Positions 26,077-34,087 of a stretch of 64,000 nucleotides of DNA are shown in pieces. The stretch lies in contig CP155577.1 of the NCBI GenBank assembly GCA_001306305.2, positions 124,001 through 188,000 on the forward strand, in the 5' to 3' direction. Origin of the DNA: Citromicrobium bathyomarinum (lineage in GTDB: Bacteria > Pseudomonadota > Alphaproteobacteria > Sphingomonadales > Sphingomonadaceae). The notes beneath the pieces are model-generated. The model ran no database searches, was not told the origin of the DNA, and was given only the letters and a program-made list of their open reading frames with translations. Each line of letters opens with the position of its first letter. The first letter of the stretch is position 1. The position numbers and the translations under genes were made by a program.

Positions 26077-26838
26077 TCAATTGATGAAGTAGCCGACGAC
26101 CCTCCAGCTGCCGCCGTCCTCCTGCTCGAGCGTCACCGACTCGGTCACGCCCTTGCGGTTTGCAAAATCGCTCCGGAACTGGACCACGCGATAGCCGCGC
26201 GGCGGTGCATTGACCGACTGATAACCGATCGCCTCGCGCTCCATCACCGCGCCCAGCGGAACCCGCGCCGCCTGCGACGCAGCCTCCCACCCCGCGACCG
26301 TGTTCTGCTCCCGGAACTGCTTGCCCGCCGCGGCGAAGCTGGCGCTCCAGTTGCTCGCGTCGACCATGGCAAGCCATGCGCGCGCCGCGTCCTCGGTCGC
26401 GTGATCGAGCGCCACCTGTTCGGCCGGGGTGTCCGCCATGGGCGGTTGATCGGCCGTCCCGGCGGCCAGGGCGAGTGCAAGAATAAGCGACATGAGAAGG
26501 CATCCTCCGATGATCCAGCCGCGCAGCTTGCTGGCGGCACGGGGGCCGGGATGGCGCCCGTTCGATGGACCGGAGATATCGGCGCCCTCCGCCGTGTTGG
26601 CTTCCCCCAAAGGATTGTACCCAAGGATTTCGGGGCCTTCATCCTCAAGCAGAATCCGCGCCGCCTCCCGGCTGCTGGTGACCGCAAGCTTGCGCCGCGC
26701 GGCACGCAGGCGATCATTGACCGTATGGACCGACCTGTCGAGCTCGCGCGCGATCGACTTCGCGTCATGGCCGCGCAGGATCAGGCGCAGTGCCTGCTTT
26801 TCCTTTTCGGTAAGTGCGTCGATCCCCTCGTGCATCAT
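26077..26838 (-). CDS. Membrane-anchored LuxR-type HTH regulator with DUF4019 sensor-like domain
   Basis: A 253-residue protein. Residues 1-65 form a LuxR/GerE-like helix-turn-helix (LTEKEKQALRLILRGHDAKS, then SVHTVNDRLRAARRKL). A transmembrane helix follows at about 107-130 (GCLLMSLILALALAAG). The rest, presumably periplasmic, matches DUF4019 (AARAWLAMVDASNWSASF to the C-terminal SWRVVGYFIN). This places DNA binding in the cytoplasm and a small fold outside, a one-piece transmembrane regulator. Targets are unknown. It converges with phaB and is divergent from the hydrolase gene. Confidence 0.85.
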   Translation of the reverse strand: MMHEGIDALTEKEKQALRLILRGHDAKSIARELDRSVHTVNDRLRAARRKLAVTSSREAARILLEDEGPEILGYNPLGEANTAEGADISGPSNGRHPGPRAASKLRGWIIGGCLLMSLILALALAAGTADQPPMADTPAEQVALDHATEDAARAWLAMVDASNWSASFAAAGKQFREQNTVAGWEAASQAARVPLGAVMEREAIGYQSVNAPPRGYRVVQFRSDFANRKGVTESVTLEQEDGGSWRVVGYFIN

Positions 26839-26951
26839 AGCATTTGTCTAGGCCGCCGAAGGATTTCCAGACACCCCAAATTCTTGGGGGCACACCATCG
26901 CGGCCCTTCACGGGGATTGCTCTTGCCGGGAACACCGCGCACACCTGACGC

Positions 26952-27797
26952 ATGGTCTTTACGAGAGAGCGCGCCGGGTTTCGCGGCCTATTCGCCATGG
27001 GCCTCCTCGGCCTTTACGCGATGCTGGTCTCGACAGCGGCGAATGCGGGGCCGGTTTCCAGCCGGGTCTACGAGCCCGTGTCGCTCGCCGACACCCAAAT
27101 GGAATTCCGGGGCGAGCCGCCACAGACGATCACCGCGCAAACCGCAGACGGCTTGACGCTTGCAGGTGCCTACTGGCCGCCGGACGATGGCGTGGACCAG
27201 ATCGTGGTCGTGTTCCACGGCAATTCGTACAACCACCTCGTCATGGCGGTGCGTGCCGAGCCCTGGCGGGTCGGCGGGCGCGGGGTGCTGGTCGCATCCT
27301 ATCGCGGGTTCGGCGACAATCCGGGCAAGCCATCCGAAACCGGCCTCTATCGCGATGCGGATGCGTGGATTGCGAAGGCGCGCGAATTGCAGCCCGATGC
27401 CCGGGTCTACCTCTTCGGCTTCTCGCTCGGCGGAGCAGTCGCGCTAGAAATGGCCGCCCGGCGCGATGCGACAGCGGTAGGCACCTTGGGCGCGTTCACC
27501 AGCCTCAAGGATGCGGCGCCCGCCCTACTACGCCCCTTCGTGACCGAGCAGTACGACAATCTCGAAACCATCACGCGCGTGAATGAGCCGATCCTGCTGC
27601 TTCACGGGACAAGGGACGAGACGATCGACCCGCACATGGCCGAACGGCTGGAGAAAGCCGGCGGTGCCAACGTCACCCGCGTCAATCTGGCAGGAGGCGG
27701 ACACTGGGTGCCCTTCGATTCGATCGCCGAGAAAATCTGGCTGCAGTGGGAAGAGGCGGAGGCCGGTAGGCCTGCCGCAGCCGAGAAAGCACCGTGA
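26952..27797 (+). CDS. Alpha/beta hydrolase with N-terminal signal sequence
   Basis: A 281-residue hydrolase with a hydrophobic N-terminus (GLFAMGLLGLYAMLVSTAANA) that suggests export or a membrane anchor. The nucleophile elbow GFSLGG holds Ser158, a later HGTRDETI gives the acid Asp and GGGHWVPF the His. VVVFHGNSYNH is the oxyanion-loop region. It resembles BEM46/ABHD13-like serine hydrolases. A ribbon-helix-helix gene overlaps its stop, so the two are co-translated. The substrate is unknown. Confidence 0.85.
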   Translation: MVFTRERAGFRGLFAMGLLGLYAMLVSTAANAGPVSSRVYEPVSLADTQMEFRGEPPQTITAQTADGLTLAGAYWPPDDGVDQIVVVFHGNSYNHLVMAVRAEPWRVGGRGVLVASYRGFGDNPGKPSETGLYRDADAWIAKARELQPDARVYLFGFSLGGAVALEMAARRDATAVGTLGAFTSLKDAAPALLRPFVTEQYDNLETITRVNEPILLLHGTRDETIDPHMAERLEKAGGANVTRVNLAGGGHWVPFDSIAEKIWLQWEEAEAGRPAAAEKAP

Positions 27798-28033
27798 AAT
27801 ATCATCCGCCCGTCAAACGGTCGGTCGAGATTGCAGGCCACAAGACCAGTATCACGCTGGAGCCGGTGTTCTGGGAGATGCTGCGCGATGCCGCCCACGC
27901 CCGCGGCGTACCGGTCAATGCGATCGTCGCGCAGATCGATGTCGAGCGGCTCGATGCGGACGAGCCCACTGGACTCGCCAGCGCGATCCGGCAGTGGCTG
28001 GTCGGTCAGCAACGGGGCGGAGACGCAAGCTAG
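27794..28033 (+). CDS. Ribbon-helix-helix domain protein
   Basis: A 79-residue protein read from GTG at 27794, overlapping the hydrolase stop by 4 bases. KRSVEIAGHKTSITLEPVFWEML followed by a helix fits the RHH_4-type ribbon-helix-helix proteins of alphaproteobacteria, where a strand bearing S-V-E or T-S-I is followed by two helices. It may bind DNA as a dimer. No toxin gene is adjacent, so it is not an obvious antitoxin. Confidence 0.8.
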   Translation: MKYHPPVKRSVEIAGHKTSITLEPVFWEMLRDAAHARGVPVNAIVAQIDVERLDADEPTGLASAIRQWLVGQQRGGDAS

Positions 28034-28046
28034 CGCCCCGCCCCGT
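28012..28046. terminator. Hairpin overlapping the end of the RHH gene
   Basis: Arms ACGGGGCGG and CCGCCCCGT can form a 9-bp GC stem with a 17-nt loop that contains the RHH stop codon. It lies between convergent genes; no clear U-tract is seen. It is a plausible transcription stop or mRNA 3' end structure. Confidence 0.4.
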
Positions 28047-28054
28047 CGATGCAC

Positions 28055-28282
28055 TCAATATTTCGCAGTCGCGTCGCTTGCCGGAAAGGTTTCGTCGAGA
28101 GCCTCGTCGGTCTGGCTCATCTTGTCACCCTTGGTCGCCGTGGCGGAGGAGCCTGCGTTGCGCACGCCCCCGCTCGGCTGGCCATCGGCGAAGGCGACGC
28201 CATTTTCGTCCTTATGGTTCTTGTAGGCCTTGTAGCCAAGATAGCCGAGGCCACCGAGGATTGCGGTTCGAATCAAACCCAT
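28055..28282 (-). CDS. Small protein with DEALDETFPASD motif
   Basis: A 75-residue protein starting MGLIRTAILGGLGYLGYKAYKN, a short hydrophobic N-terminus followed by a polar segment, and ending DEALDETFPASDATAKY. The ETFPASD box is shared by many short uncharacterised proteobacterial proteins. It lies between the RHH gene (convergent) and murA. Its function is unknown. Confidence 0.7.
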   Translation of the reverse strand: MGLIRTAILGGLGYLGYKAYKNHKDENGVAFADGQPSGGVRNAGSSATATKGDKMSQTDEALDETFPASDATAKY

Positions 28283-28350
28283 GTCACGTCTCCGATACTG
28301 TTCTTACTTGGCGAACGTGGGAGAACGGGTTTGGGTCCGAATAATCGGCG

Positions 28351-29634
28351 CTAGTCGTCGCCGACCCGTTCGATCTGCGCGCCGATCGCCTGCAGCTTCT
28401 CTTCCAGCCGCTCGTACCCGCGGTCGAGGTGATAGATCCGGCGGATCTGCGTCTCGCCCTCGGCGGCGAGCGCGGCGATCACCAAGCTCATCGAGGCGCG
28501 CAGGTCCGTCGCCATCACTTCCGCACCGGTCAGGCCCGGCTGGCCCTGCACGATCGCGGTGCGCCCCGACACTTCGATATTCGCGCCCATGCGGCTCAGT
28601 TCGGGCACGTGCATATAACGGTTTTCGAAGATGGTTTCGGTCAGCACGCTGGTGCCCTCGGCCACGGTCAGCAGCGCCATCAGTTGGGCCTGCATATCGG
28701 TCGCGAGGCCAGGATAGGGCGCGGTCGAAAGGTTGACCGCCTTCAGCTTGCCATCGGCGGCGATGTTGACGCCCTTGGCATCGCTTTCGACATGGACGCC
28801 GATATTGCGCAGCGCATGCAGCGTGGCGGACATGTCGTCCGCCTTGGCCCCTTCGAGGCGCGCCTCGCCGCCGGTGATCGCTGCGGCGCAGGCGTAGGAG
28901 CCTGCCTCGATCCGGTCGGCCATCACCTTGTAGGTCGCCCCGTTGAGCCGCTTGACCCCGTGGATAACGAGGTCCGACTGGCCGATATTCTCGATCTCGG
29001 CACCCATCGCGACCAGCAGGTTGCACAGGTCGATGATTTCCGGCTCGCGCGCGGCGTTACGCAGGGTCGAGGTGCCGTTGGCGAGGACCGCCGCCATCAG
29101 AGCATTCTCGGTCGCGCCGACCGAGACGACGGGGAAGTCGAATTCGCCGCCCGGCAGGCCGCCATCGGGGGCGTGCGCGCGGACATAGCCCTGCGCCAGC
29201 TCGATCCGCGCGCCGAGCGCTTCGAGCGCCGAAAGATGCAGGTCGATCGGGCGGTTGCCGATCGCACAACCGCCCGGCTGCGACACGGTCGCCACCCCGG
29301 CACGCGCGAGCATCGGCCCGAGCACGAGGATCGAGGCGCGCATCTTGCGCACCAGATCATAGGGCGCCGTGGTCGAGGTCAGCCGCGTCGCTTCGAAGGT
29401 GACCACCCGGCCGAAATCTTCCGGCCGCGTTCCCGCGATGTTCACCGCCACACCGAACTGCGTCATCAGGTGCTGGAAGCCGTCGATGTCGGCCAGCCGC
29501 GGCAGATTGCGCAGCGTGACCGGTTCGTCGGTCAGCAGCGCACAGGGGATCAGCGTGAGCGCGGAGTTCTTGGCACCCGAAATCGGAATCGTTCCGGAGA
29601 GCTTTTGCCCTCCGATAATGCGTAGTTTGTCCAT
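28351..29634 (-). CDS. murA: UDP-N-acetylglucosamine 1-carboxyvinyltransferase
   Basis: A 427-residue cytoplasmic enzyme that transfers enolpyruvate from PEP to UDP-GlcNAc, the first committed step of peptidoglycan synthesis and the fosfomycin target. The N-terminus [16 protein letters not shown] is typical, and the active-site Cys is C123 in [11 protein letters not shown]. The start [10 protein letters not shown] at 29634 gives standard length; the open frame continues upstream across galU on the opposite strand, which is not coding. It is divergent from galU. Confidence 0.97.
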   Translation of the reverse strand: MDKLRIIGGQKLSGTIPISGAKNSALTLIPCALLTDEPVTLRNLPRLADIDGFQHLMTQFGVAVNIAGTRPEDFGRVVTFEATRLTSTTAPYDLVRKMRASILVLGPMLARAGVATVSQPGGCAIGNRPIDLHLSALEALGARIELAQGYVRAHAPDGGLPGGEFDFPVVSVGATENALMAAVLANGTSTLRNAAREPEIIDLCNLLVAMGAEIENIGQSDLVIHGVKRLNGATYKVMADRIEAGSYACAAAITGGEARLEGAKADDMSATLHALRNIGVHVESDAKGVNIAADGKLKAVNLSTAPYPGLATDMQAQLMALLTVAEGTSVLTETIFENRYMHVPELSRMGANIEVSGRTAIVQGQPGLTGAEVMATDLRASMSLVIAALAAEGETQIRRIYHLDRGYERLEEKLQAIGAQIERVGDD

Positions 29635-29708
29635 CCCTCGGTCGTGTAGCGGTCGCGCGCGCCAACACAAGTCGCAGAGGCGCGCGGGCGAGTGGTTAAG
29701 GCGCGTCA

Positions 29709-29744
29709 TTGACGCTTGGCGCGCACGGACATAGTTTGCGATAA
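29709..29744 (+). promoter_or_regulatory. Candidate sigma-70 promoter of galU with very short or no leader
   Basis: TTGACG (29709-29714), a 17-bp spacer and TAGTTT (29732-29737) precede the galU ATG at 29744. The expected transcription start falls on or next to the A of the ATG, so galU mRNA may be leaderless. The -35 is good; the -10 matches consensus at three of six bases. Confidence 0.4.
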
Positions 29745-30625
29745 TGGCACATAAACCGATCAAAAAGGCCGTTTTTCCAGTCGCAGGCCTGGGCACCCGG
29801 TTCCTCCCGGCGACCAAGGCGATCCCGAAGGAAATGCTCGCGATCGTCGACCGTCCGCTGATCCAGTACGCGGTGGACGAGGCGCGCGAGGCGGGGATCG
29901 AGCAGATGATCTTCGTCACCGGACGCGGCAAGACCGCGATCGTCGAGCATTTCGACATCGCCTTCGAGCTCGAACAGACGATGGAGGAGCGGGGCAAGGA
30001 TCTCTCGATCCTCGATTCGTCCCGCGCCACGCCGGGCGACATTATCACCGTGCGCCAGCAGGTGCCGCTGGGCCTCGGCCACGCGATCTGGTGCGCCCGC
30101 GCGATCGTGGGCGACGATCCCTTCGCGATCTTCCTGCCCGACGAGCTGATGGTCGGCAAAGCAGGTGGGACCGGATGCATGAAGCAGATGGTCGACGCCT
30201 ACGAAAAGGTCGGCGGCAATCTGATCAGCGTGCTGGAAGTGCCGCAGGAAAACGTGTCGAGCTATGGTGTAATCGATCCGGGCAAGGAAGATGGCTCCCT
30301 GACCGAGGTGAAGGGTCTGGTAGAGAAGCCGCCGGTCGCAGAAGCGCCGTCGAACAAGATCATCTCTGGCCGCTACATCCTCCAGCCCGAAGTGATGCGG
30401 GTGCTCGAAACGCAAGGGAAAGGGGCCGGCGGCGAAATCCAGCTGACCGACGCGATGGCGAGGATGATCGGCAACCAGCCGTTCCACGCCGTGACCTTCG
30501 ACGGTGCCCGCTACGACTGCGGCAGCAAGACCGGCTTCGTCGAGGCGACGCTGGCGCTGGCTCTGGAACGCGAGGACATGGGGGATGAAGTCCGCGCGAT
30601 GGCGGAACGCCTGCTCAAGGCGTAA
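29744..30625 (+). CDS. galU: UTP-glucose-1-phosphate uridylyltransferase
   Basis: A 293-residue nucleotidyltransferase that makes UDP-glucose for LPS, exopolysaccharide and other glycans. The nucleotide-binding motif is [17 protein letters not shown] with PKEML following. The UTP/glucose site includes [10 protein letters not shown] and VEKPP, and [14 protein letters not shown] is also conserved. No Shine-Dalgarno is visible before the ATG, in line with a leaderless transcript. It is divergent from murA. Confidence 0.97.
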   Translation: MAHKPIKKAVFPVAGLGTRFLPATKAIPKEMLAIVDRPLIQYAVDEAREAGIEQMIFVTGRGKTAIVEHFDIAFELEQTMEERGKDLSILDSSRATPGDIITVRQQVPLGLGHAIWCARAIVGDDPFAIFLPDELMVGKAGGTGCMKQMVDAYEKVGGNLISVLEVPQENVSSYGVIDPGKEDGSLTEVKGLVEKPPVAEAPSNKIISGRYILQPEVMRVLETQGKGAGGEIQLTDAMARMIGNQPFHAVTFDGARYDCGSKTGFVEATLALALEREDMGDEVRAMAERLLKA

Positions 30626-30852
30626 GCCATGCGCCCCACTCGCGGCGGGGTCGACGATTTTCCTACCGCGGAGCGCTTTGCTAGGGCGAAAGACGCTCTT
30701 TCAAACCGTCAATCGTCGACGCGCGCCCGCCTGACGATGGGCTGAGCTCGGCTGAGCATAAAAGGGCCCCCGAAACAGGCGATATGTCGCCCTCGCCCGG
30801 TCGAGCCGGCCGACGACCGCGTGTTCTCAGCGACTTAGTGCGATCGGCCGGA

Positions 30853-30888
30853 GGGTGACACCCGGGTGACACGTGTCACCCTGTCACA
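30853..30888. repeat. Nested palindrome at the end of the acyl-CoA synthetase gene
   Basis: A perfect 18-bp palindrome, GGGTGACACGTGTCACCC (30864-30881), is preceded by a direct copy of its left half (GGGTGACAC, 30853-30861) and followed by TGTCAC. The stop codon of the acyl-CoA synthetase (30876-30878) lies inside it. Without a loop or U-tract it looks more like a protein-binding dyad or REP-like element than a terminator. Confidence 0.6.
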
Positions 30889-32408
30889 GCCTCAGCCTTC
30901 CGCGCATATTCGTCGCGCAGCTCGCGCTTGTAGAGCTTGCCGTTGGCTTCGCGCGGCAGATCGGGCCGGAAATCGAACTGGCGCGGCATTTTGATGCTGC
31001 TCAGCTGGGGCTCCAGATAGTCGCGGAGCGTCTGTTCGAGGGCGTCTCCGGCCTGCGCCATGTCGACCGGCTGGATCACCGCGACCACGCGTTCGCCGAG
31101 ATCGGGATCGGGCGCGCCGATTACCGCCGCATCGAGTACGTCCGGATGGGCGATCAGAAGGTTCTCGATCTCCTGCGGATAGATGTTGATCCCGCCCGAG
31201 ATGATCATGTGGCTCTTGCGGTCGGTCAGGAAGATGAAGCCGTCCTCATCGACATGGCCGATATCGCCCAGCGTCATCCACCCGCGCTCGTGCATCACCT
31301 CGGCGGTTTTCTCGGGATCCTTGTGGTAGCTCGGGAGGGTTTCGTTCTCGAAGAACAGCAATCCCGTCTCGCCAGCGGGAAGTTCTGTCCCGTCGGGCGC
31401 GCAGACATGCACCTTTCCGTGGACCATGCGGCCGACGGTGCCCGGTTTGGCGAGCCAGTCCTCGCTCTTGACCAGCGACATGCCGATCATTTCCGAACCG
31501 GAATAATATTCCTGGATAATCGGCCCCCACCACTCGATCATCGCCTGCTTGATCGGCACCGGGCACGGGGCTGCCGCGTGGATCGCACGCTTGTGGCTGG
31601 AGAGGTCGTAGCGGGTCCGCTCTTCCTCCGGCAGCTTGAGCATGCGCACGAAGTGGGTCGGCACCCACTGGCTGTCGGTCACGCGGTATTTCTCGATCGC
31701 GGCGAGCGCGCTCTCGGGCGTGAACTTCTCCATGATTACCACCGTCCCGCCAAGGCGGTGTATCGTGCTGCACCAGCCGAGCGGTGCCGCGTGATAAAGC
31801 GGCGCGGGCGAGAGATAGACCAGGCTCCCGTCGGTCGGCATGCCAACGCCCATCGTGGCAAGGCCGACCAGCGCGTTGGGCGCGGTGATATCCTCGCTCG
31901 GCGGCGGAGGCGGCACGATCCCCTTGGGCCGTCCGGTGGTGCCCGAGGAATAGAGCATGTACTGCCCAGGCACGGGATCCTCGATCGCCCCGGCAGACTG
32001 CGCGGCGATCTCTTGCTGGAAGTCATCGCTGTCGACATCGACGATTCGCAGATCGGGCGCGATTTTTGCCAGTTCCTGCGCCACATCGGTAAACGCGGGC
32101 GAGGTCAGCAGCAGGCTGCATTCCGCATCGGCGAGGATATAGGCGATCTCGGGTGCGGTCAGCCGGGTCGAGATCGGCACCAGCATCGCGCCCATGCGCT
32201 GCGTGGACCACACGATTTCGAGATAGAGCGGGCGATTCTCCAGCAGCAGCCCCACGCTGGTGCGGCGGGTGATGCCCTGCGCGCGCAGCCAGCGGGCCAT
32301 GCGATTGGCGAAGGCGTCGAGCTCGCCATAGGTGACCTGTTCACCGGACGTGGCATTGATGATCGCGGCATGGTCCGGCCGCGCCGCGGCGTGTGTTATC
32401 GGATGCAT
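30876..32408 (-). CDS. AMP-dependent acyl-CoA synthetase
   Basis: A 510-residue ANL-superfamily enzyme that activates a carboxylic acid to its CoA thioester through an acyl-AMP. The phosphate-binding motif is YSSGTTGRPKG (about 152-162), the A5-like motif is YYSGSE, the A7/A8 region is TLGDIGHVDEDGFIFLTDRKSHMI, and the catalytic Lys is in REANGKLYKREL. Five consecutive prolines follow the P-loop motif, which is uncommon and should need EF-P for efficient translation. It fits the fatty-acyl/crotonobetaine-type ligases; the substrate is unknown. Confidence 0.92.
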   Translation of the reverse strand: MHPITHAAARPDHAAIINATSGEQVTYGELDAFANRMARWLRAQGITRRTSVGLLLENRPLYLEIVWSTQRMGAMLVPISTRLTAPEIAYILADAECSLLLTSPAFTDVAQELAKIAPDLRIVDVDSDDFQQEIAAQSAGAIEDPVPGQYMLYSSGTTGRPKGIVPPPPPSEDITAPNALVGLATMGVGMPTDGSLVYLSPAPLYHAAPLGWCSTIHRLGGTVVIMEKFTPESALAAIEKYRVTDSQWVPTHFVRMLKLPEEERTRYDLSSHKRAIHAAAPCPVPIKQAMIEWWGPIIQEYYSGSEMIGMSLVKSEDWLAKPGTVGRMVHGKVHVCAPDGTELPAGETGLLFFENETLPSYHKDPEKTAEVMHERGWMTLGDIGHVDEDGFIFLTDRKSHMIISGGINIYPQEIENLLIAHPDVLDAAVIGAPDPDLGERVVAVIQPVDMAQAGDALEQTLRDYLEPQLSSIKMPRQFDFRPDLPREANGKLYKRELRDEYARKAEAVTG

Positions 32409-32456
32409 ATGTCTCTCCCGTCGCGCAGTCTTTCGAATGGACAGGGAGCACGCAAG

Positions 32457-32488
32457 AAAAAAGGCGGCGCCGAAGCACCGCCTTTTTG
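32457..32488 (-). terminator. Bidirectional-looking Rho-independent terminator after the M23 gene
   Basis: AAAAAGGCGG (32458-32467) and CCGCCTTTTT (32478-32487) form a 10-bp stem with a 10-nt inner region that can pair further. On the minus strand it follows the M23 peptidase stop by about 30 bp and ends in a run of T. It separates that gene from the acyl-CoA synthetase downstream. Confidence 0.85.
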
Positions 32489-32518
32489 TAAAACTCGGTT
32501 CTGGAAGAGACCGGAGGC

Positions 32519-33223
32519 TTACTCTTCCTCGTCGCCGCCGCCGATGCCGCCGGGGCCCATCGCGAGACGGAAGGCTTCCTGAGCTTCGGTCTCGACCATG
32601 AACGGGCGCGGGTCGACAGCGCGGCCGTCGATACGGACTTCGTAGTGGAGGTGCGGGCCGGTCGAGCGGCCGGTCGAGCCGACATAGCCGATCAGGTCGC
32701 CCTTGCGGACCTGCTGACCATCGGCGACGATGATCCGCGAGAGGTGCGCATAGCGCGTCTCGATCGCGTTGCCGTGACCGATCTGGATGTAGTTGCCGTA
32801 GCTGCTGAACCAGTTGGCGCGTTCGACGGTGCCATCCGCAGTGGCATAGATCGGCGTGCCGCTGGGCGCAGCGAGGTCGATACCCTTGTGGTTGGCGCGC
32901 TTGCGCAGAACCGGGTGGTCACGCATGCCGTAGCCGCTGGAGACGCGGGCATTCTCGAGCGGCATCCGCGAGGGGACCGATACGGTGGGGATGGCTACCG
33001 CCGGCGTGGTCCGTTCCACATCCAGCGTCTGCCAGCTGGCGAACAGCTGACGGAACTGCGCATCGCCATTGCCGAGCGGGCTCTGCGCCTGCTCTGCGGC
33101 GTCCGAAACATCGACCGCTGCGGCGGCGCTGCTGCTGTTGGCTTGGGCGGGGGTGGCTGCGATGGCAAATGCGGCACCGCATACGAGGCTGGCGCGCAGG
33201 AAAAAGCGATCAGTGGTCAGCAA
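32519..33223 (-). CDS. Secreted M23 (LytM-type) peptidase
   Basis: A 234-residue exported protein with a signal peptide (to about ATPAQA, residue 27), a short low-complexity linker and a LytM domain. Zinc ligands are His112 and Asp116 in NHKGIDL and His193 in HLHYE, with His191 catalytic; all are present, so it should be an active endopeptidase cutting peptidoglycan cross-links. The best start is TTG at 33223, with AGAGGGAC about 8 nt upstream. A strong terminator follows. Confidence 0.93.
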   Translation of the reverse strand: MLTTDRFFLRASLVCGAAFAIAATPAQANSSSAAAAVDVSDAAEQAQSPLGNGDAQFRQLFASWQTLDVERTTPAVAIPTVSVPSRMPLENARVSSGYGMRDHPVLRKRANHKGIDLAAPSGTPIYATADGTVERANWFSSYGNYIQIGHGNAIETRYAHLSRIIVADGQQVRKGDLIGYVGSTGRSTGPHLHYEVRIDGRAVDPRPFMVETEAQEAFRLAMGPGGIGGGDEEE

Positions 33224-33616
33224 AATATCCGTCCCTCTGTCGGCGGCGAAGCATGTTGCTCCGCCCGTTCCGATCCCTGGCGTATCCTCGATCCGTGAGA
33301 CCCGCCGAGACCCCTAAAAGTTGGCGGGAACCACTCCCGCCCTCGTCTGTTTAGTTTGATAGGCGGGTCCCGGTTAACTTGCCAAGCGGGTCTTGGGCCC
33401 TGCGCGACGGAACGGCTGCATTGCGCGTTGAGTCGTTGAACCGCCGCTTAATCCACCCCGAAAATAGTCGGTTAACCTCCAGAAGGTCCGCTTTTCTGCG
33501 GCTCCTTGGCGATTCTCCACAAGCTGCGGTGAAATGCCTTGCGCGGTTCGTCGCCCGGGCGATCCGGCGGTCAAGCGAATGCGGAGCCTTTTGCACCGCA
33601 TCCGCCCTGCAGAGAT
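33224..33616. other. 393-bp intergenic region upstream of the M23 peptidase gene
   Basis: It lies between two minus-strand genes, bcp and the M23 peptidase. A perfect hairpin GGCGGGA-ACCAC-TCCCGCC (33323-33341), followed on the minus strand by AACTTTTAG, could end a short transcript or act as an attenuator about 100 nt before the M23 start. Several GANTC sites (for example GAGTC near 33430 and GATTC near 33512) could be CcrM methylation sites. No coding frame is convincing. A small RNA is possible but unproven. Confidence 0.4.
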
Positions 33617-34084
33617 TCAGAGTGCCTTGACCGCGGTGAGCACGTCTTCCGCGTGACCCGCAACCTTCACCTTGGGCCAGATACGCGCGACCCTGCCCTG
33701 CTCGTCGAGCAGGTAGGTGCTGCGGACCATGCCCATGAAGGTCTTGCCGTACATCTTCTTCTCGGCCCACACGCCCAGTTCGTCTGACAGCCCGCCTTCC
33801 TCGGCATCGGTTGCAAGGTCGACCGTCAGATCGTGCTTGGCGATGAAGTTCTGGTGCTTCTTGGTCGAATCCTTGCTCACGCCGAGCAGCGCACAACCCG
33901 CCGCCTCGAATTCATCCTTCAGTGACGAGAAGTCCTTCGCCTCGGTGGTGCAGCCGGGTGTGTTGTCCTTGGGGTAGAAGAACACCACCAGCTTGCGACC
34001 GCGATAGTCGGACGGCTTCACGCTCTCGCCGTCGTGCCGCACCATCGCAATATCGGGCATCTGCTCGCCTTCGGTCACGCTCAT
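33617..34084 (-). CDS. bcp: Thioredoxin-dependent peroxiredoxin, Bcp/PrxQ type
   Basis: A 155-residue cytoplasmic peroxidase reducing H2O2 and organic peroxides. The peroxidatic Cys is Cys45 in PKDNTPGCTTEAKDF. The usual nearby resolving Cys (five residues later in PrxQ) is absent, and a second Cys occurs at 64 (AAGCALLG), so resolution may be atypical or intermolecular. YPKDNTPG and SKDSTKKHQNF are family-typical. It begins 3 bp after glnE ends, so the two share a transcript. Confidence 0.93.
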   Translation of the reverse strand: MSVTEGEQMPDIAMVRHDGESVKPSDYRGRKLVVFFYPKDNTPGCTTEAKDFSSLKDEFEAAGCALLGVSKDSTKKHQNFIAKHDLTVDLATDAEEGGLSDELGVWAEKKMYGKTFMGMVRSTYLLDEQGRVARIWPKVKVAGHAEDVLTAVKAL

Positions 34085-34087
34085 CGC

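Noticed and set aside
29635-30180. N-terminal extension of murA by 182 codons
   Set aside because: It overlaps galU on the opposite strand. MurA homology starts exactly at [10 protein letters not shown].
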